DNA of 64,000 nucleotides from JAIVGV01 sp032229975 (GTDB lineage: Bacteria; Acidobacteriota; Blastocatellia; Pyrinomonadales; Pyrinomonadaceae): NCBI GenBank assembly GCA_032229975.1, contig JAVXVG010000056.1:1-64000 (forward strand). The letters run 5' to 3'. Positions 16,780 through 25,146 of the stretch are shown here, piece by piece. How positions within the stretch are numbered: the stretch's first letter is position 1; every line of letters starts with the position of its first letter. The notes beneath the pieces are model-generated. The model worked only from the letters and a program-made list of their open reading frames with translations, searched no databases and was not told the origin of the DNA. A program made the translations under genes and the position numbers.

Positions 16780-17460
16780 CTATTTTTTCCAAACGATAGA
16801 ATATCGCCAGAATAAGTGCCTACTCACTATCGCGCCGGGCAAGACGCGCGCGCAAGTTTCCTCAACCTGCGACAGCGTAAGGTACGTGTCTGTTTTTCCA
16901 TGCTCGTCATATGCCTCTCGCACTTGCCTCGGCGGTCTCGGCTTTCCGGTTTTGATGAGCCTGAAAAATAGATTTGCGGGATACGCGATGCTGTCAAAAA
17001 GTAGATCGGCCAAGTTAGAACGCTGATACAGGTCGAGGCAGACGAACACGCCTCCGGGCCTCAAAGCCTTGCTTATTTTTTCCAAGATGGGCACGAACGG
17101 TAAATGATGGAGCATCGTCAACGTCGCGATGCAATCAAAATGATCATCTGGAAACTGACAACTCATCACGTCGCCCCTCACGAACTCGATGTTCGGATAA
17201 AGTTTCGAGCGGGCCCCGGCGAGGCGAATCATCTGCGCTGACAGGTCGAGGGCAAGAACCATTTCGGCACGCCCGGCAAGCGAGCGGGAGAACTCCCCCG
17301 TGCCGCAACCGATCTCAAGAACTTGCCGGCATCGCTGCGGAATCCGGCCCAACAGATAGTCGTGATAATGCGCGTTGTGATTCCAACTTTCGTCTGAGAG
17401 CAAGGCGATCCGATCAAAGTCGGACTGAATTGATTCCAGCGTTTGCCTTGCCCGGCTCAT
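16780..17460 (-). CDS. SAM-dependent methyltransferase
   Basis: 226 residues, class I Rossmann methyltransferase (methyltransferase domain 25/11 group). The SAM-binding motif I is LEIGCGTGEFS (about 48-58), followed by the acidic residue of motif II (LALDLS), FVRGDV, and the LTMLHHLP and ALRPGGVFVCLDL segments. The C terminus has a hydrophobic and aromatic stretch. Substrate unknown; a small molecule or lipid is plausible. ATG at 17460. It lies between the GrdB-like protein and DUF4149 gene in the same orientation. Confidence 0.85.
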   Translation of the reverse strand: MSRARQTLESIQSDFDRIALLSDESWNHNAHYHDYLLGRIPQRCRQVLEIGCGTGEFSRSLAGRAEMVLALDLSAQMIRLAGARSKLYPNIEFVRGDVMSCQFPDDHFDCIATLTMLHHLPFVPILEKISKALRPGGVFVCLDLYQRSNLADLLFDSIAYPANLFFRLIKTGKPRPPRQVREAYDEHGKTDTYLTLSQVEETCARVLPGAIVSRHLFWRYSIVWKK

Positions 17461-17505
17461 CAGTCTTCCGGCCCTCTGGTGCCACGTCCCTTATCGACCT
17501 GACAC

Positions 17506-18060
17506 TTAACTTCTGCGGCGCGCGATTGCCAACAGCGCGACGATCCCGGCGATAACGCCCGCGCACATCAACGCGACCGAGTAGCCGTGCAGACTGTTGA
17601 AGACAACTCTCATCGGATCATCAATCGCTATTTGATCGATGGGGCGGCCCATCGACGCGCGCAACGCGACCATCCGCGCCGCGACGATCCAGTGTCCAAC
17701 ACCGCACGCGACGGCGATGATTGCGAGCGATGCGACTTCAACGAGTCGTACGGCACGACGCGCCTCGTCGCGCTTTCCGAAGAACGCTGTCGCAAGTAGT
17801 AACAGGCTGATGATGAAGCCGCCGCCGTTGACGAACGCAATCGTGCGCGTGACCAACGCGCCCGCCAACTCGTGCGTCGGTAAAACTGCGAAGGCTGTCG
17901 GCGCGACGACGAAACTGAAGAAGACCGCGCCGCCGAGCCACAGCGCAACGAGTAACAGCCTCAGGCCTTCGAGCGCGCGCGAGGCGAACGTGTGCGTCGT
18001 CGCAGCGACGCCGGACGCCGTTATGATCGCGCTTGTCTCGTCTCCAATGCGTGTGCTCAT
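17506..18060 (-). CDS. DUF4149 (TMEM205-like) membrane protein
   Basis: 184 residues from ATG 18060. Four hydrophobic segments (about 32-55, 75-95, 108-128 and 158-180). The region LVALWLGGAVFFSFVVAPTAFAVL is typical of the DUF4149 family (bacterial relatives of eukaryotic TMEM205); function is unknown. The start overlaps the DUF309 stop by 1 bp (TGATG), so translational coupling is likely. Confidence 0.8.
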   Translation of the reverse strand: MSTRIGDETSAIITASGVAATTHTFASRALEGLRLLLVALWLGGAVFFSFVVAPTAFAVLPTHELAGALVTRTIAFVNGGGFIISLLLLATAFFGKRDEARRAVRLVEVASLAIIAVACGVGHWIVAARMVALRASMGRPIDQIAIDDPMRVVFNSLHGYSVALMCAGVIAGIVALLAIARRRS

Positions 18061-18515
18061 CAATCGAACTCCATCACTTCGGGCAGCAGACGGATCGTGG
18101 GCGCGACGATCTGCGGCGGCATCACGTCGCGCGGGTCGGGCGCATCGAGCAACCAAGAGAGAGAGCGGTCGAGCTGCGCTTGATAGTCCGTGAGATCGAG
18201 CGACATGAAGCAGGGCGTGCCGAGGCGCGCGAACTTCTCCTTCGACATCTGATACATCCTGCGCGCCGCGCCGGGCCTGTCGATCTCCAGATGATGAAAC
18301 GCGACCGCCGATTGAATCATCGCCTGCAAGAATAATTTCTCCGAGGGGCCCGCCTCGTCCCTCCAACGATCCTCCCAAGCATCGTGCGCCGCGTGGAACT
18401 CGCCCGCGTTGTACAACTCTATGCCAGCGATGTACTCGACCGGGTAGGCTTCCGCGTGCGCCTGCGTGTACGCCGCTCGCTCTCCGTCAACATCTCTCGT
18501 CGGTTCGGCAAACAT
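18060..18515 (-). CDS. DUF309 family protein
   Basis: 151 residues. The core motif of DUF309 is present: ELYNAGEFHAAHDAWEDRWR (residues about 34-53), then LFLQAMIQSAVAFHHLE. The family is helical and of unknown biochemistry. It overlaps the following DUF4149 gene by 1 bp and lies downstream of the rhodanese gene in one run. Confidence 0.85.
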   Translation of the reverse strand: MFAEPTRDVDGERAAYTQAHAEAYPVEYIAGIELYNAGEFHAAHDAWEDRWRDEAGPSEKLFLQAMIQSAVAFHHLEIDRPGAARRMYQMSKEKFARLGTPCFMSLDLTDYQAQLDRSLSWLLDAPDPRDVMPPQIVAPTIRLLPEVMEFD

Positions 18516-18569
18516 TATAAGTTCGTCAGTCGTCCGTTGCTCTATAGTGATAACTTGCAGTATGGCCTC

Positions 18570-18893
18570 TCAATACCTCGACATCTGCGGATCGACTTCC
18601 AACGCCCAGCGATCAATACCGCCCGCGAGATTATGTAATTTCGTAAAGCCCTTCCGCGCAAGATAAGCACAGACGCTCGCGCTGCGCACGCCGTGATGAC
18701 ACATGAAGACGATCTCCTCGTCTTCTTTCAGCGCGCCTTCCCACTCCTCCATGCGACTGAGCGGCAGAACTTCGGCCCCCTCAATCCCTACCAGATCAAC
18801 TTCCCACGCCTCGCGCACATCGATCAAACGCACGCGCTCGCCGCTCGCTGCGCGCCCGGCAAACTCCTTCGGCGTGATCGTGTCATAGTTCAT
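18570..18893 (-). CDS. Single-domain rhodanese
   Basis: 107 residues, cytoplasmic. Sulfurtransferase with active-site Cys65 in CHHGVRS, preceded by LIDVREAWEVD and followed by LAGGIDRWALEVD. Transfers sulfane sulfur from thiosulfate or a persulfide donor to a thiol. It shares a run with the DUF3052 and flavoprotein genes. Complete, with no odd residues. Confidence 0.93.
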   Translation of the reverse strand: MNYDTITPKEFAGRAASGERVRLIDVREAWEVDLVGIEGAEVLPLSRMEEWEGALKEDEEIVFMCHHGVRSASVCAYLARKGFTKLHNLAGGIDRWALEVDPQMSRY

Positions 18894-18915
18894 ACGTTCA
18901 CACGTTCGGTCGTCA

Positions 18916-19329
18916 TCACTTCGCGGGTCGATCTCTCAGCCGACGAACGAAGCGCAGGCCCGACCACGTCTCGTTGATCGCGCAGACTTTGTTATCGACG
19001 AGTCCCGCTTCGAGTCCCGTCTCGCGCACGACGTTTTCATCGAGATCGGTCTGCGCGCCCGAAGACTTCTTGCGCCAAGCGATCCACAACATCCCTGCGG
19101 GCGCGAGCCGCGCCGCAAGCTTATCGAAAGTCTTGTACAACTCGCGTCGGCTCTCGACGAAGAGCAGGATCAAATCTAACTCACGCACGCGCGGCCCGAC
19201 GAACTCGACGCCCGTCGGAAGATCGATCAACTCATCCGAAAAGTTGGGCGGCGCATTGATGAGCGCAGCGCGGTGGCCCTCCTTGAAGCCGAGCTTCTTC
19301 ACGAGCGGCGTCGCGGAATAACCTGCCAT
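18916..19329 (-). CDS. DUF3052 family protein
   Basis: 137 residues; GGGGAG precedes the ATG. Pattern of the DUF3052 family: N-terminal GYSATPLVKKLGFKEG, then INAPPNF, a hydrophobic strand (LDLILLFVESR), LAPAGMLWIAWRKK, TDLDENVVRETGL and SGLRFVRR. Predicted to be a Rossmann-like fold; function unknown. Only 4 bp separate it from the flavoprotein gene upstream. Confidence 0.85.
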   Translation of the reverse strand: MAGYSATPLVKKLGFKEGHRAALINAPPNFSDELIDLPTGVEFVGPRVRELDLILLFVESRRELYKTFDKLAARLAPAGMLWIAWRKKSSGAQTDLDENVVRETGLEAGLVDNKVCAINETWSGLRFVRRLRDRPAK

Positions 19330-19333
19330 GACA

Positions 19334-20260
19334 TTAGCTCCCCGTCGTCGCTTCGTTCAAACGCGCGGCGATGATCTTCGCGGCGGTTGCGCCCGCGCCG
19401 GTCGCACCGCTTACGGTCGGCGCGCGCGGGCTCGCTACGTCGCCGATGGCGAAGACATTATCGACGCTCGTCTCCTGCTCGTGATTAACAATGACGTAGC
19501 CACCTTCATCCGTCTGGAGTTGATCGCCGAACAACTCCGTGTTCGGCTCATAGCCGACGCGCACGAGTACGCCGCCCACGGCCATCTGAAACGGCTTGAT
19601 CGCGCCGTGTCTCTTGATCTCGACCGCCTCGACGCGCTCGCCGCCGATGATGCGCAACAAGTCCGCCTCCGTGAAGGCCGTGATGCAGTGCGTGCCTTTC
19701 AATCTCTCGACGAACTCACTGCGCGCTCTCAATTTCTTCCGTCGATGAATGAGCGTCACGGTCGCGCAGACTTCCGCGAGCAGCAGCGCGTTCTCGACCG
19801 CCGCGTCGCCGCCGCCGACGACGCACACGTCCGTGCCCGCAAACTGTTCGCGATCACGCGCGGCCGATTCGATCATCCCGCGCCCCTCGAACTCCGTCTC
19901 GCCGGGAACATTCAAACGACGACGACGCAAGCCCGTCGCGACGATCAGAAAGATCGACTGCAACTCTTCACCGCTTCTCAGGCGCACGCGCTTCGCGTTC
20001 AAGTCAACGCTCTCGATCTCAACGTCCGTCCACAGATCGAACTCCGCATCTTCGACTCGCGCGGCGAACGCATCGCGCAACTCACGCCCGTTCGCGGCGC
20101 GCAAGCCGAGATAGTTCTTCACGGGATTGTGTATCCAGAGCAACTGGCCGCCGATCTCGATGCGCTCTTCGAGCACGAGCGCGTCGAGACCGAGGTCATC
20201 GCACCAGAGCGCGGCTGAGAGGCCCGCCGCGCCCGCACCGATGATCAGAACGTCGTACAT
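19334..20260 (-). CDS. Thioredoxin-reductase-like FAD/NAD(P)-dependent oxidoreductase without redox CXXC
   Basis: 308 residues from ATG 20260; upstream in-frame sequence is heptamer repeat. Two-dinucleotide-binding-domain fold: FAD-binding GAGAAGLSAA at the N terminus, a second GGGDAAVENA (NAD(P)H site, about 155-165) and the C-terminal VFAIGDV. The redox CXXC normally found ahead of the second nucleotide site in thioredoxin reductase is absent, as in type-2 ferredoxin-NADP reductases (YumC/FNR2) and YpdA-like enzymes. The [2Fe-2S] protein encoded just upstream is a possible electron partner. Confidence 0.85.
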   Translation of the reverse strand: MYDVLIIGAGAAGLSAALWCDDLGLDALVLEERIEIGGQLLWIHNPVKNYLGLRAANGRELRDAFAARVEDAEFDLWTDVEIESVDLNAKRVRLRSGEELQSIFLIVATGLRRRRLNVPGETEFEGRGMIESAARDREQFAGTDVCVVGGGDAAVENALLLAEVCATVTLIHRRKKLRARSEFVERLKGTHCITAFTEADLLRIIGGERVEAVEIKRHGAIKPFQMAVGGVLVRVGYEPNTELFGDQLQTDEGGYVIVNHEQETSVDNVFAIGDVASPRAPTVSGATGAGATAAKIIAARLNEATTGS

Positions 20261-20263
20261 AGA

Positions 20264-20312
20264 GCAGCAATCAGCAATCAGCAATCAGCATTCAGCAATC
20301 AGCCAATCACCT
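20264..20312. repeat. Heptamer direct array
   Basis: Seven near-identical 7-bp units, TCAGCAA-type, between the [2Fe-2S] protein and flavoprotein genes. No inverted partner visible. Confidence 0.92.
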
Positions 20313-20334
20313 TCCAAGCAAACTTGTTCATCGT

Positions 20335-20715
20335 TCACAGACGCCCTTGTTTGGGCGCGACAGTATCTTCCGGTGCGTGTGTTGTGTTGCTGTCGCGTGC
20401 GACTATTTCTTCGTCGATGGTGTCGAGGCGGATGCAAGGATCGAGGCGCGTGATCTGGAGGCCCTCGCGGACGCGGAAGCGACAGGCGAGGGCCGTCTTG
20501 TCTGGATCGCTCGCCTGCTGTCCGGGCTCACGATACCAGAACTGGCAGTTGGTGCAGTCGCCGTTCCAGCAGAAGTCGCCGTAGGAGATCGCGCGCATCG
20601 CGAGGAATTGGAAGCAGCGCAGCAGCCGGTTATTCTCCGGCACACGCAGGCTGCGGCCCTCCACTTCGATCTCGATCAGCTTGTCGTAGGGCTCGTAGAG
20701 ATCACTATCAATCAT
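20335..20715 (-). CDS. [2Fe-2S] plant-type ferredoxin-like protein
   Basis: 126 residues. Cysteines C49, C54, C57 and C78 form a CX4CX2C...C pattern (FCWNGDCTNCQFW ... LAC) of ferredoxin-type [2Fe-2S] domains. Two further Cys (34, 94) are not part of it. N-terminal beta strands (IEIEVEGRSLRVPENNRLL) fit the beta-grasp fold. The C terminus (about 100-126) is probably disordered. First gene of the minus-strand run; GGGAG lies upstream of the ATG. It could carry electrons to or from the flavoprotein encoded next. Confidence 0.8.
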   Translation of the reverse strand: MIDSDLYEPYDKLIEIEVEGRSLRVPENNRLLRCFQFLAMRAISYGDFCWNGDCTNCQFWYREPGQQASDPDKTALACRFRVREGLQITRLDPCIRLDTIDEEIVARDSNTTHAPEDTVAPKQGRL

Positions 20716-20778
20716 TCAAAGGCTCCCGAAACTCGTGCGACTGCCCGTCAAATGTGTCGGCGCGGAAGTATAGTTGGT

Positions 20779-20966
20779 GGCTGGTGAATGGTAAATCGTG
20801 AATGGTCAATCGTAAAGAATGAACGGCGAATCGTCAGTGATGTTCGCTGGCAAACGGTTGCGGGATGGAGGGCCCGCGCTCGACACCTGCCATTCACCAT
20901 TCACGATTTACCATTCACGATTAGCCATTTACCATTGCCCATTTACCATTCACGATTTACGATTGA
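20779..20966. repeat. Long heptamer-array inverted repeat
   Basis: Left array 20779-20838 (units AATGGTA, AATCGTG) and right array 20890-20966, 11 units of CCATTCA/CGATTTA type, reverse complementary, separated by about 50 bp. It occupies most of the divergent intergenic space. Confidence 0.92.
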
Positions 20967-20990
20967 CGCGAAAAGGGAGGACGACGAACG

Positions 20991-21212
20991 ATGGGAGTTG
21001 TGTTGTATGTCAAGCCGGGGTGTCCGTACTGCCAGCAGGCGCGCGATCATTACAACGCGCAGGGCACGCCGTTTACGGAGTATGACGCGCAGAACGACCG
21101 TGCGCGGCGTAAGGAGATGTTCGGCTATTCGGGCGACGATCCAACCGTGCCGTGCGTTGTTGTTGACGGCGTCTATCAAGGGTCGGGGTGGGGCCAGCCG
21201 CCGCGTGGTTGA
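20991..21212 (+). CDS. Glutaredoxin-like small redox protein
   Basis: 73 residues; GGGAGG upstream of the ATG. Thioredoxin fold with CPYC active site (C11, C14) after VVLYVKPG, the TVPCVVVDG strand (cis-Pro region) and a Gly-rich end. NrdH/glutaredoxin-like; may be a Cys form of a small family in which some members are selenoproteins. The stop is TGA, but read-through would add only five residues, so Cys-only function is assumed. Reduces disulfides or mixed thiols using glutathione or thioredoxin reductase. Confidence 0.82.
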   Translation: MGVVLYVKPGCPYCQQARDHYNAQGTPFTEYDAQNDRARRKEMFGYSGDDPTVPCVVVDGVYQGSGWGQPPRG

Positions 21213-21253
21213 ACGGTGCACGACTAGCTCCGGCGGTTCGCCGGATAAACATT

Positions 21254-21288
21254 GCGAAGTCTGCGATCTGAAATTTGAAGTCTGTAAT
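21254..21288. repeat. Short heptamer array
   Basis: Five 7-bp units (GCGAAGT, CTGCGAT, CTGAAAT, TTGAAGT, CTGTAAT) directly before the terminator. Degenerate compared with other loci. Confidence 0.6.
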
Positions 21289-21290
21289 TG

Positions 21291-21321
21291 AAACGCCGAT
21301 CCGAAACTCGGATCGGCGTTT
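21291..21321 (+). terminator. Intrinsic terminator of the glutaredoxin-like gene
   Basis: Perfect 14-bp stem (21291-21304 with 21308-21321) and 3-nt loop, ending in TTT. Confidence 0.85.
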
Positions 21322-21444
21322 CACGTCGGCGAAGGGGGCCGCGGCACACGTTGCGCCGTCCCCTCTTTTTTCCATGCGTCGAACGCGCGCGTTATCCCTT
21401 CGTTGCAAAGCGGCAGTTGAGAAACTAGAATCCCATCACACAGA

Positions 21445-23973
21445 ATGCTCGGCTCCACCCTCCTCAATTACAAGGTCATCGAGAAGCTCGGCACGGGCGG
21501 GCAGGGCACGGTTTATAAAGCCGTTGATCAGCGTCTTGGTCGCACGGTCGTCATCAAAGTTCTCTCGCCCGAACTCACCGCACGCGAGACGAACCTGCGT
21601 CGCTTCGAGCGTGAGGCGCAACTGGCCTCGTCTTTAGATCACCCGAATATCTGCGTCATCTACGGGCTGCACGAACTTGAAGGCGTCCACTTCATCACGA
21701 TGCAGTACGTCGAGGGGAAGAACGTCCGGCAGCTCGTCAACGGCAAACCGCTTGAGCTGAAGAGCGCGCTCTCCATCGGCATACAGGTCGCGGACGCACT
21801 TGCAGTCGCGCACGCGCGCGGCATCATCCACCGCGACATCAAAGCCGGTAACGTCATGGTCACGCCGCAGGGCATGGCGAAGGTCTTGGACTTCGGTCTC
21901 GCCAAACTCCTCGACGAGCAGGGCGAGGATAAGTCCGACCAGCACTTGACGGAGATGGGCATCCCCTACGGCACGGCCACCTACGCCGCGCCCGAACAGG
22001 CCACCGGCATGAAGGTCGATCATCGGGCCGACATCTTCTCGACCGGCGTCTTGCTCTATGAGATGTTAATCGGGACATGGCCCTTTCGCGGCAAGACTTC
22101 GGTCGAGGTGCGCTACGCCGTCCTGCACGACACGCCCGTCAGACTCGCGGAGGTACGAGGCGACACGCCGCCGCGACTCCAACAGATACTCGACCGCGCG
22201 CTCGCCAAGCGTCCGCAGGATCGCTACCAGCGCATGGCGGATTTGCGAGACGACTTGCGCGCCGTCCTCGTAGAGATCGGCGCGGGCGCAGGCACAGCGA
22301 CGAGCACGATGGCCGACGGACTCGCGCCCGTGCCGCCGCGTCACGCCGCGTCGAAGGAGACGAACTTCGGTCGCACGTTCCGTCGCTGGCTGCGCAACAT
22401 CACCGGATCGGGCGACGCGAGTTCGCTCCCGCCCGCTTCAACCGCGACCATCAATACCGCGCAGACTCAGAATCCGCTACACGACACGCCGCAGACGAGC
22501 ATTCCGGACGGCGCGGCGCACACGTCAATCGCGATCCTTCCGTTTCGCAACTTGAGCGGCGACGCAGAGGCGAAGTTCTACGAGTTCTCTCTCGCCGACG
22601 CCGTGACGACCGAGCTTGCGCGCCTGCGCTCGCTCGTCGTCCGGCCCTCTTCGATGATCGCGAAGTATCAGGACAGGCAGGTCGATCCGCTCGAAGCCGG
22701 TCGAGAGATGAGCGTCTCGGCGGTGCTCTCCGCAAGTTTCCTGCGCGCGGGCGAGAAGCTGAGAGTCAACGCGCAACTGCTCGACGTGGCTTCGGGCAAT
22801 CTCTTGTGGAGCGACCGCATCGACGCCACCGCCGCCGACATCATCGCCCTGCAAGACACCATCGCGCAGCGCATCGTGCAGGGCCTGAGCGTCGAACTAG
22901 GATCGGACGAAGAGATCGGTCTCGCCTCGCGGGCCACCTCGAACCCGGAAGCCTACGAAGAATACTTGCGCGGGCGCGACGCGCTCGGTCGCTATATCTA
23001 TCACACGCTCGCGAACGAAGATGTGGAGGAAGCGATCCAGCACTTCGAGCGCGCGATTGAGTTGGACGAAGACTTCGCGCTCGCACATTGCGCGCTCGGC
23101 GGCTGCTACGCCAACCGCGTCATCAAGTGCATGGGCGATAACGACGACTACGACCGCGCCGAAGCCGCCTTCAAGCGTGGGCTCGCGCTCGATCCAAAAA
23201 ACTTCGAGGCGCGCATCTACATGGTCTTCATCTATCTCGCGCGCGGCGAGAAGCAGAAGGCGCGCGCCGAGGTCGAACGTCTCAGACATGAAGCGCCGAA
23301 CGACACGGGTGTGCAGTTCGTCGCTTCATATCTCTATCGTCTCGACGGACAGTACGACCGTTCGCTGCGCTGTCTCGACCGGATGCAGCGTTTGAACCCG
23401 GCGGAGAAAGTTGTCGTCAGCTACAATCGCGCGCGCGTGCTCATGTACATGGGCCGCTACGAAGAGGCTTTGACGGAGTTGGACGCGGGCGCGGAGGTCG
23501 AGCCCGATCACCCGTTCATACGCGCCTTTCGTGGCGTCGTCACTTTCCATCAGGGCGACGTAAAACGCGGCGCGGAAATTTTGCGCGATGTCGTGGAGAA
23601 GCATCCTGAGATCGTGGGCTTGCGCGCTCTCTACGCGCAGACCCTGAGCAAGCTCGGCGAGCACGAGGCGGCTCGCGCGGAGTTGACCGAGCGCGTCAAG
23701 GAGGTGGCCCTCGCCGATCACGACGTGCCCTACTGGCTCGCGACCGCCTACGCGCTCGAAGGCATGACGGACGAAGCGTTCGAGTGGCTCTCGCGCGCCA
23801 TCGATCTCGGCAACGAGAACCGACCGTGGTATGAATCGAATCCTGAGTGGGCCAGCCTGCGCAGTGATCCGCGCTTCGCGGAGTTGATGGCCCGCATCGC
23901 TCGCTCGCAGGCGCAGACGCAACGTGCGCAAGGGAGCGCGTCAGGGTTGTCAGGAGGCGGGCAGGCGGGATGA
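21445..23973 (+). CDS. Ser/Thr protein kinase with TolB-like and TPR domains
   Basis: 842 residues. N-terminal Hanks-type kinase (about 8-280): Gly-rich loop GTGGQGTVY, Lys38 in VVIKVL, catalytic Asp131 in HRDIKAGN, DFG at 149-151, then APEQATG. A low-complexity linker (about 280-365) follows. A TolB-N/FlgO-like domain begins at IAILPFRNLSGD, of the type fused to adenylate cyclases and transcriptional regulators. The C-terminal 330 residues are helical TPR repeats. No transmembrane helix is evident. This kinase-TolB-TPR architecture is common in Acidobacteria. Its stop overlaps the phosphatase ATG by 4 bp, indicating coupled expression. Confidence 0.93.
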   Translation: MLGSTLLNYKVIEKLGTGGQGTVYKAVDQRLGRTVVIKVLSPELTARETNLRRFEREAQLASSLDHPNICVIYGLHELEGVHFITMQYVEGKNVRQLVNGKPLELKSALSIGIQVADALAVAHARGIIHRDIKAGNVMVTPQGMAKVLDFGLAKLLDEQGEDKSDQHLTEMGIPYGTATYAAPEQATGMKVDHRADIFSTGVLLYEMLIGTWPFRGKTSVEVRYAVLHDTPVRLAEVRGDTPPRLQQILDRALAKRPQDRYQRMADLRDDLRAVLVEIGAGAGTATSTMADGLAPVPPRHAASKETNFGRTFRRWLRNITGSGDASSLPPASTATINTAQTQNPLHDTPQTSIPDGAAHTSIAILPFRNLSGDAEAKFYEFSLADAVTTELARLRSLVVRPSSMIAKYQDRQVDPLEAGREMSVSAVLSASFLRAGEKLRVNAQLLDVASGNLLWSDRIDATAADIIALQDTIAQRIVQGLSVELGSDEEIGLASRATSNPEAYEEYLRGRDALGRYIYHTLANEDVEEAIQHFERAIELDEDFALAHCALGGCYANRVIKCMGDNDDYDRAEAAFKRGLALDPKNFEARIYMVFIYLARGEKQKARAEVERLRHEAPNDTGVQFVASYLYRLDGQYDRSLRCLDRMQRLNPAEKVVVSYNRARVLMYMGRYEEALTELDAGAEVEPDHPFIRAFRGVVTFHQGDVKRGAEILRDVVEKHPEIVGLRALYAQTLSKLGEHEAARAELTERVKEVALADHDVPYWLATAYALEGMTDEAFEWLSRAIDLGNENRPWYESNPEWASLRSDPRFAELMARIARSQAQTQRAQGSASGLSGGGQAG

Positions 23974-24794
23974 GGACGTTCGCCATCGGCGATCTCCACG
24001 GGCGGCGCAAGCAACTGCGCGCGCTGCTCTCCCTCATCCCGCGCGATCCGTCGGTCGATACAGTTGTCCTGCTCGGCGACTTGGTTGATCGCGGCGAAGA
24101 GATTCCCGGCACGGTCGAAGAAGTGATCGCGCTCCAGCGCGAGAGCCCGCAGCGCGTCGTCTGCCTGCGCGGCAATCATGAGCAGATGCTCTTGGACTTT
24201 TTAGACGAGGGCACGACGCTCTGGCTGCACGTCGCGGTCGGCAGCCACGCGACGATCCATCAATACACCGGCGAGTGGTTTCGCATCCGCAACGAGCGCG
24301 ACTTCGCACAGATGCGCCGACGCTTCAACGAGTCCGTCCCGCCCGAACACATAGAGTTCTTCCGCAGTCTCCCGCTCTTTCACGAAGACGACTTCGCGAT
24401 CTACGTCCACGCCGGACTCGATGGCGACAAGCACCCGAAAGAGACTGACCCGCACCATCTGCTCTGGTCGCGCGACACGGAGTTTTATAAAAACTACGCG
24501 GGCAAGCCCTGCGTCTTCGGCCACACGCCGACGCCTCTGCTCCCGCTTCGCGGCCGGCTCGGCCATCACGGCATCTATATGCACAACAGCGCGGTCGGCA
24601 TCGACACCGGCTACATCGATTCTTCGCCGCTCACCTGCCTGCAACTCCCCGAGCTGATCATCTATCAAGCATTCACAGACGGCCACACTGCCACGCACCA
24701 ACTCAACACCTTCATCCCCGAAACCTTGCGCGCCATCCGCAACAAGTCAGCCGCCGCCCATCAACAACCCGAGCGCGCCGAAGCCGAAGCCTAA
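23970..24794 (+). CDS. PPP-family metallophosphoesterase (Ser/Thr phosphatase)
   Basis: 274 residues. The metal-binding signatures of PPP phosphatases are present: GDLHGR (7-12), GDLVDRG (about 35-41), GNHEQ, then VHAGLDGD and FGHTP. This is the bacterial PrpA/ApaH-like branch. It dephosphorylates Ser/Thr phosphoproteins or nucleotides in the cytosol. The start overlaps the kinase stop by 4 bp, so the two probably act on the same phosphoproteins; this is inferred from position. The ATG at 23970 is the only sensible start. Confidence 0.9.
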   Translation: MRTFAIGDLHGRRKQLRALLSLIPRDPSVDTVVLLGDLVDRGEEIPGTVEEVIALQRESPQRVVCLRGNHEQMLLDFLDEGTTLWLHVAVGSHATIHQYTGEWFRIRNERDFAQMRRRFNESVPPEHIEFFRSLPLFHEDDFAIYVHAGLDGDKHPKETDPHHLLWSRDTEFYKNYAGKPCVFGHTPTPLLPLRGRLGHHGIYMHNSAVGIDTGYIDSSPLTCLQLPELIIYQAFTDGHTATHQLNTFIPETLRAIRNKSAAAHQQPERAEAEA

Positions 24795-24922
24795 AAGAAG
24801 CGCGACGACTCTATGCACACGCGATGCGCGACCGATCTGAGCCGCGCACGTTTATGCTAAACTCGCCGCGCCGCCGACGCATCGTGTCGTCGCACGCAAG
24901 CAGACAAATTGCACGACTCTAA

Positions 24923-25102
24923 GAAGCTGTTTGGAAACTATCGCTCCATGGGAGCGAAATGTTTATAGCCCCGGCGTATTAGAAGCAGGATAAGCTCCGT
25001 AGGAGCGGTATGTCCCATGCTGCCCCTAGCGGGGCTCTGAAAGGATGTATGGACTGCCGTGCTATAAACATCCCGTCCCTACGGGACTTTTCAAAAAGCT
25101 TC
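24923..25102. mobile_element. MITE-like element of about 180 bp
   Basis: Terminal inverted repeats of 15 bp, 13 matching (24923-24937 with 25088-25102). Inside are hairpins built on CTCCATGGGAG, CTCCGTAGGAG and CCTACGGG/CCCGTCCC-like blocks, and a second imperfect symmetry around the GTTTATAG / CTATAAAC words. No ORF spans it. Composition differs from the surroundings. No flanking target duplication is obvious, and no transposase is in the window. Confidence 0.6.
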
Positions 25103-25146
25103 CGAGACAGTCGCACGTCAAGCAACAAGAGTGGGGACTCTCTGAC

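Noticed and set aside
20264..20312. CRISPR-like array
   Set aside because: Units are 7 bp with no spacers between them; no cas genes in the window.
21210..21212. TGA stop of the glutaredoxin-like gene as possible selenocysteine
   Set aside because: Read-through gives only five residues before a TAG, the CPYC site is already complete, and no SECIS-like hairpin is placed suitably.
22077..23060. Long ORF in another frame inside the kinase gene
   Set aside because: Arg-rich shadow frame; the kinase frame has all domain motifs.
24795..25146. 6S RNA beside zapA
   Set aside because: The region is occupied by the MITE-like element; I could not find a 6S-like open bubble.
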